From the NCBI GenBank assembly GCA_944380455.1, contig CALWHR010000053.1, forward strand, positions 1 through 56,529: DNA of 56,529 nt. The letters are read 5' to 3'. Positions within the stretch are counted from its first letter, which is position 1; the number at the start of each line of letters is the position of its first letter. A program made the translations under genes and the position numbers. The stretch comes from an uncultured Clostridia bacterium. GTDB taxonomy: Bacteria > Bacillota > Clostridia > Lachnospirales > Anaerotignaceae. Shown in pieces: positions 53,072-56,529 of this stretch. The notes under the pieces were generated by a model. It was given only the letters and a program-made list of their open reading frames with translations. It was not told where the DNA came from and did no database searches.

Positions 53072-53096
53072 TGGGGAGGAGAAAAAAATGATATAG
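53072..53096 (+). other. Strong ribosome binding site with two-codon mini-ORF
   Basis: GGGGAGGAG (53072-53080 region) is followed at normal spacing by ATG ATA TAG (53088-53096), a minimal ORF encoding Met-Ile. It lies 60 bases upstream of the true BCCT start, which has its own AAGGAGAG. It could be a regulatory mini-ORF (ribosome stalling or mRNA protection) or the broken start of a lost gene. Confidence 0.5.
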
Positions 53097-53154
53097 ATAA
53101 TTTGAATTTTTTATATCAGAAGAAATGTATTTAAAAATAAGGAGAGATGGCTAT

Positions 53155-54732
53155 ATGAAAAAAATAGAACTGGATAAGCCTTTATTTGCTTTAAGTGTTA
53201 TTTTTACAGCAATTATTTTATGTTATACCATTTTAAATCCTTCAAGTGCAGAGGCAGTTTTTGGGGCTATGTTCCATTGGGTGTGCTATGATGCTGGCTG
53301 GCTTGTTTTATTAGCAGGTTTAGCTTCCCTTATTCTTTGTATTTGGATTTCTCTAAGCAAATATGGAAAAATACGTTTAGGCGGAAAAGACGCAAAACCT
53401 GCGTTTTCATTTTCAACTTATGCTTTTATGATGTTTACATCAGGTGTAGGTTCAAGCTTAATTTACTGGGCCATGGGCGAGCCTATGTATTACCTTAGCG
53501 ATCCACCTATGTATGCAGAAGCTGGCTCTGTTCAGGCTTCTATGTGGGCTATTACTTACCCGTTGTTCCATTGGGGTCCTACAGCTTGGGCGATTTATTG
53601 TATTCCGGGCATTCCTTTTGCATATTATCTGCACTGCAGGAACAAAAAGCAGTTAAGGCTCAGCAATGTTTGTGAGGATGTTATAGGAAGGAAAAATGCA
53701 AATGGCATTTTAGGCTACATTATTAATATTTTTGCAGTATTTGGAACGATGTGTGCTGTTTCAACAGGTATAGGGTTCTGTGCCGATTTAATTTGTTCTG
53801 GCTTTAATACAATAGCCGGTACACCTAACAACTTAATTTCACAGCTTTTGGTTGTGCTTGCTTTTGTTTTAACATTTACTATTACTGTTCTTTTCGGCAT
53901 TAAAAAAGGTGTAGCAAAGGTAAGTGATATTTGTACTTATACAGCTTTAGGTTTAGGCCTTTATGTTTTAATATTCGGAAACAGCCAGTTTATATTAAGT
54001 TATTATACAGATAGTGTAGGAGTTATGTTCCAAAATTATTTCCGTATGAGTACATGGCTTGACCCTGTAGGAGGAAGCCCATTCCCTCATGACTGGACTG
54101 TATACTATTGGGCATGGTATTTTGCTTATCTTGTAATGATGGGGTTATTCTTGGCTAAAATATCAAAAGGCCGTACTTTAAAAGAAATGATTTTAACCTG
54201 TGTAATTGCCGGAAGTGCCGGATGTTCTTTCTTTACAGGTATTTTTGGCGGCTATGCAGTAGGTATGCAGACATCAGGTGTTTATAACTTAATTGAGTGG
54301 ATGAACGAGATGGGAACTTCACCTGCAATTATCAAACTTGTACAGACGCTTCCTTTAGGTTCCATCGTTCTTATTGTGTTCCTTATTGTAGAATTTTTCC
54401 TTATGTCAACTACATTAACTTCGGCTACATATTCTCTTTCAATGATGTCATCAAAGAACATGTCTGTTGAGGAAGAGCCTTCTAACCCGGTTAAAATTGT
54501 TTGGGCAGTTGCAGTTGGCGGAATGAGTATAGTTGCTTTGTTAATGGGCGGTTCAATTTCGGCTATTAAATCAGTAACAGTAGCGGCAGGATTCCCTATG
54601 CTTATTCTTTATATCATTATTATGATTGCATTTTTCAAGTGGGTTAAGAAAGATATGAAAAAAGCTACCACTGCCGAAAATGGGGATATTATTATCCATT
54701 ACGATGAAGAAAATGATTCAAAAGAGAAATAG
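53155..54732 (+). CDS. BCCT-family transporter (betaine/carnitine/choline type)
   Basis: The 525-residue, 12-helix protein belongs to the BCCT family, which imports quaternary-ammonium compounds such as glycine betaine, choline and carnitine or exchanges carnitine for butyrobetaine. Diagnostic segments are GSSLIYWAMGEPMYYLSDPP, ITYPLFHWGPTAWAIYCIPG, and the signature DWTVYYWAWYFAYLVMMGLF followed by KISKGRTLKEM. ATG 53155 is eight bases after AAGGAGAG; the in-frame ATG 53125 lacks a site. It is first in a sigma-54-type operon with a LarA-like isomerase, so its substrate probably feeds that enzyme. Confidence 0.92.
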   Translation: MKKIELDKPLFALSVIFTAIILCYTILNPSSAEAVFGAMFHWVCYDAGWLVLLAGLASLILCIWISLSKYGKIRLGGKDAKPAFSFSTYAFMMFTSGVGSSLIYWAMGEPMYYLSDPPMYAEAGSVQASMWAITYPLFHWGPTAWAIYCIPGIPFAYYLHCRNKKQLRLSNVCEDVIGRKNANGILGYIINIFAVFGTMCAVSTGIGFCADLICSGFNTIAGTPNNLISQLLVVLAFVLTFTITVLFGIKKGVAKVSDICTYTALGLGLYVLIFGNSQFILSYYTDSVGVMFQNYFRMSTWLDPVGGSPFPHDWTVYYWAWYFAYLVMMGLFLAKISKGRTLKEMILTCVIAGSAGCSFFTGIFGGYAVGMQTSGVYNLIEWMNEMGTSPAIIKLVQTLPLGSIVLIVFLIVEFFLMSTTLTSATYSLSMMSSKNMSVEEEPSNPVKIVWAVAVGGMSIVALLMGGSISAIKSVTVAAGFPMLILYIIIMIAFFKWVKKDMKKATTAENGDIIIHYDEENDSKEK

Positions 54733-54753
54733 TAGTCGAAGGGAGGTATAAAT

Positions 54754-56022
54754 ATGGATTTTCCTAAACTTTATAAAGTAAAACAGCATTTTGACACTAC
54801 AGTTGTTGAAGATATACCTAAACGCATAACAGAAGAGCTTGACCGTGTAGGTGCTTATGAACAGATTAAGGGCAAAAAAGTTGGTATTACGGCAGGTAGC
54901 CGTGGAATTAAAAAAGTTGACGTTATGTATAAGACTGTTATTGATTATATAAGGCGTTATGGCGGTGAGCCGTATTTAATAGCAGCTATGGGTTCCCATG
55001 GCGGCGGCACAGTTGAAGGTCAGCTTGCTATATTGGAAGGATTAAATGTAACAGAAGAAACAATGGGCTGCCCGATACTTTCATCCATTCATGCCGACAG
55101 AATAGGCGAAACGCCTGAAGGTATTCCTGCTTACTGTAATGAGCGTGTAAAGGAAGTTGATAAAATTATACTTCTAAACAGAATTAAGGAACATACGGAT
55201 TTCACTGCAATTATAGAAAGCGGCCTTCACAAAATGATGACTATAGGTTTGGGTACATTGGAAGGTGCTGACAATGCTCATATTTATGCCATGAAGTACG
55301 GATATTTCCATGCTATAACCGAAATAGCCAAGGTTGTGAAGGATTATCTGGACATTATATGCGGCATTGCCATTGTTGAGAATGCTTTATGCGACATACA
55401 TACAATAGAGGCCATAAAGCCGGAAGACCTTTGGGACAAGGAAGTTGAGCTTCAGGCATTGGCTAAAAAGAAAGCGGCTAAAATACCTTTTGATGTGTTC
55501 GACATACTTCTTGTTAAAGAAATAGGCAAAAATATAAGCGGCGGCGGTATGGACAGCAAGGTAATAGGCAGAATAAGGGAATTAGGTCAAAAAGACCCGG
55601 AATTTCCTGATATTAAGCGAATTTCCATATTCTCAGTTTCACCGGAATCCCATGGTAACTACTGCGGTCTTGGTCTTGGTGATTTTTCCACACTTAAAGT
55701 ATTTGATGAGTGCAGCAGCCGACAGGCTATACGTGATACAGTAGTTAACTGCGTTGTTTCAATGACGCCGGAATATGCTACTTTTCCTTGTCTGCTTGAA
55801 AATGAAAAAGAAATGATTGAGCAGACATTCAGAAACATAGGAGCAGTTGCACCATTAGATGCACGATTAGTATATATCAAAAATACAAAAGAATTAGAAA
55901 CTATATTTATATCTGAGGCACTTTTAAAAGAGGCTAAGGCTAAACCGGAATTAGAAGTTTTTGATGAGCCTTATGAATTCCAATTCAATGAAGAAAATGA
56001 CATGATTGTACCAATGCTTTAA
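54754..56022 (+). CDS. LarA-like (DUF2088) isomerase, nickel-pincer family
   Basis: The 422-residue protein belongs to the lactate racemase (LarA) superfamily, whose members racemise or epimerise 2-hydroxyacids with a nickel-pincer nucleotide cofactor. Candidate catalytic residues are His 82 in AAMGSHGGGTVEGQ, His 147 in RIKEHTDFTA and Lys 160 in SGLHKMMTIGLGT; the last is where LarA carries the cofactor-binding lysine. The spacing differs from true lactate racemases, so another substrate is likely. No larB/C/E cofactor genes are in view. It lies 21 bases after the BCCT gene with AAGGGAGG upstream, so it may act on an imported quaternary-ammonium hydroxyacid; this is inference. Confidence 0.85.
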   Translation: MDFPKLYKVKQHFDTTVVEDIPKRITEELDRVGAYEQIKGKKVGITAGSRGIKKVDVMYKTVIDYIRRYGGEPYLIAAMGSHGGGTVEGQLAILEGLNVTEETMGCPILSSIHADRIGETPEGIPAYCNERVKEVDKIILLNRIKEHTDFTAIIESGLHKMMTIGLGTLEGADNAHIYAMKYGYFHAITEIAKVVKDYLDIICGIAIVENALCDIHTIEAIKPEDLWDKEVELQALAKKKAAKIPFDVFDILLVKEIGKNISGGGMDSKVIGRIRELGQKDPEFPDIKRISIFSVSPESHGNYCGLGLGDFSTLKVFDECSSRQAIRDTVVNCVVSMTPEYATFPCLLENEKEMIEQTFRNIGAVAPLDARLVYIKNTKELETIFISEALLKEAKAKPELEVFDEPYEFQFNEENDMIVPML

Positions 56023-56069
56023 AAAAATAAGCAGCTTTATAAGTTTATAAGCTAAAGGGAGGAATATAT

Positions 56070-56456
56070 ATGAGGTTTATGCACACAAGATTACCCGATT
56101 TTATTAAAAAATTGATTAATGCCGGAAAAACTAATAATAAGGATATTCCTGTTTCAATTACAGGTTTGGAGCAATTCAAATCAGCAAAGCTTGCATCAGC
56201 TTCATGTGGAATGATAGAGGAAGATATTTATAACCTGACTAAACTTGATGATATTGAAAAAGTTGAAATTAAGGTTATGCCACAGATACCTCTTGCATTA
56301 TATACAGTAATTATAAATGGCGTGGATAAAGACGGCAGTATTATCAGAACATATTTGGAAACAGAATATATTTCTGAGCCGGGGCCTGAATTTTATTATC
56401 ATAACTCCAAAGAAGTAATTGACCATAGAGTTAAATTTATCCAGCCAAAAGATTAA
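56070..56456 (+). CDS. Unknown protein in the BCCT/LarA-like operon
   Basis: The 128-residue protein is not recognised. It is soluble, without a signal or membrane helix. It has an N-terminal helical part (MRFMHTRLPDFIKKLINAGK) and a beta-rich C-terminal part (VEIKVMPQIPLALYTVIING, then SEPGPEFYYHNSKEVIDHRV). GGGAGG precedes the ATG, 47 bases after the LarA-like stop, so it is likely co-transcribed. Its size and position suggest a subunit or accessory factor of the pathway, but nothing in the sequence shows activity. Confidence 0.65.
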   Translation: MRFMHTRLPDFIKKLINAGKTNNKDIPVSITGLEQFKSAKLASASCGMIEEDIYNLTKLDDIEKVEIKVMPQIPLALYTVIINGVDKDGSIIRTYLETEYISEPGPEFYYHNSKEVIDHRVKFIQPKD

Positions 56457-56481
56457 ATTATGTGTAAGGGAGATGAAACAA

Positions 56482-56529
56482 ATGGCAGAACTGAAATATA
56501 AGCTTATACCTAAGGGAGCGGCTGAAGGC
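56482..56529 (+). CDS. Start of next operon gene, cut by window end
   Basis: ATG 56482 follows GGGAG and begins MAELKYKLIPKGAAEG before the window ends. Sixteen residues are too few to assign a family. The 25-base spacing from the previous gene indicates that the BCCT operon continues. Confidence 0.6.
   Translation, partial: MAELKYKLIPKGAAEG

Larger units (their letters stand above)
52673..53154. other. AT-rich upstream region of the BCCT operon
   Basis: There is no gene in this 482-base, extremely AT-rich gap apart from a two-codon mini-ORF. It contains a sigma-54-type promoter (53005-53020), a 12-bp palindrome AGATAGCTATCT (53034-53045) near the predicted start site, and a strong ribosome-binding sequence (53072-53080) that precedes ATG-ATA-TAG. 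The 300 bases further upstream would be the place for enhancer-binding-protein sites; no clear dyad stood out. Confidence 0.55.

Overview
This window is AT-rich DNA (by eye about one third G+C) from the replication-origin region of a low-GC Gram-positive bacterium, most likely a Clostridia / Lachnospirales-type anaerobe. The evidence is the rpmH | dnaA-dnaN-rlbA-recF gene order, Noc plus ParAB with parS sites, a DUF2508-BofA pair, NusG-domain-II and Gx transporter genes, a T-box leader, strong purine-rich ribosome binding sites, methionine gamma-lyase and a spoIIID remnant. The species cannot be named from the sequence alone.

Layout. (1) 1-5011: rpmH faces left. oriC is apparently bipartite, with DnaA boxes both upstream of dnaA (304-928) and between dnaA and dnaN (2255-2592); the second half ends in a box / TAN-triplet / AT-rich arrangement that looks like a basal unwinding site. 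dnaA, dnaN, the S4 protein gene and recF follow; gyrB and gyrA do not follow recF. (2) 5000-13700: an XRE regulator, Noc, a DMT permease, a thioesterase, an alpha/beta hydrolase, argS, two parS sites around a terminator, then parA-parB-DUF4446. In Bacillus the noc/parAB genes lie on the other side of dnaA. (3) 13700-18800: serS, NusG_II-Gx, DUF2508-bofA, a rhomboid protease, a 0.5-kb gene-free block with seven DnaA boxes, and a uracil-DNA glycosylase. (4) 18800-27990: a secreted stalk/DUF3298-type protein, a LysR regulator, a divergent NhaC-family antiporter / methionine gamma-lyase pair, a PucR regulator, and aspS behind a T-box whose best specifier reading is AAC (Asn) rather than an Asp codon.

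(5) 28160-32495: a three-gene operon of metallopeptidase-like/VWA protein, MoxR-type AAA+ ATPase and BspA-like leucine-rich-repeat protein. (6) 32500-44200: an accessory stretch. A type I restriction-modification operon (hsdM-hsdS-X-Y-hsdR) carries two extra AT-rich genes between hsdS and hsdR: an endonuclease/exonuclease/phosphatase-fold enzyme (X) and an unrecognised protein (Y). Around it are two lipoproteins, a SHOCT protein and gene debris: a tRNA-binding-domain remnant, a frameshifted spoIIID copy, a serine-recombinase scar and two identical 26-nt hairpins. (7) 44200-51700: a two-component system divergent from a TolC-like / HlyD-like / RND efflux operon, with 11-bp-period direct repeats between them. 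(8) 51700-56529: a small GNAT protein, a second tRNA-binding-domain remnant, then a sigma-54-type promoter driving a BCCT transporter, a LarA-like (DUF2088) isomerase, an unknown protein and a gene cut by the window edge.

The strongest candidates for something undescribed are the EEP-nuclease/unknown pair inside the type I R-M operon, the sigma-54 BCCT-LarA-like operon, the DnaA-box cluster at 17.7-18.2 kb and the Asn-specifier T-box on aspS. All calls come from reading the sequence and remembered family features; no database search was run.
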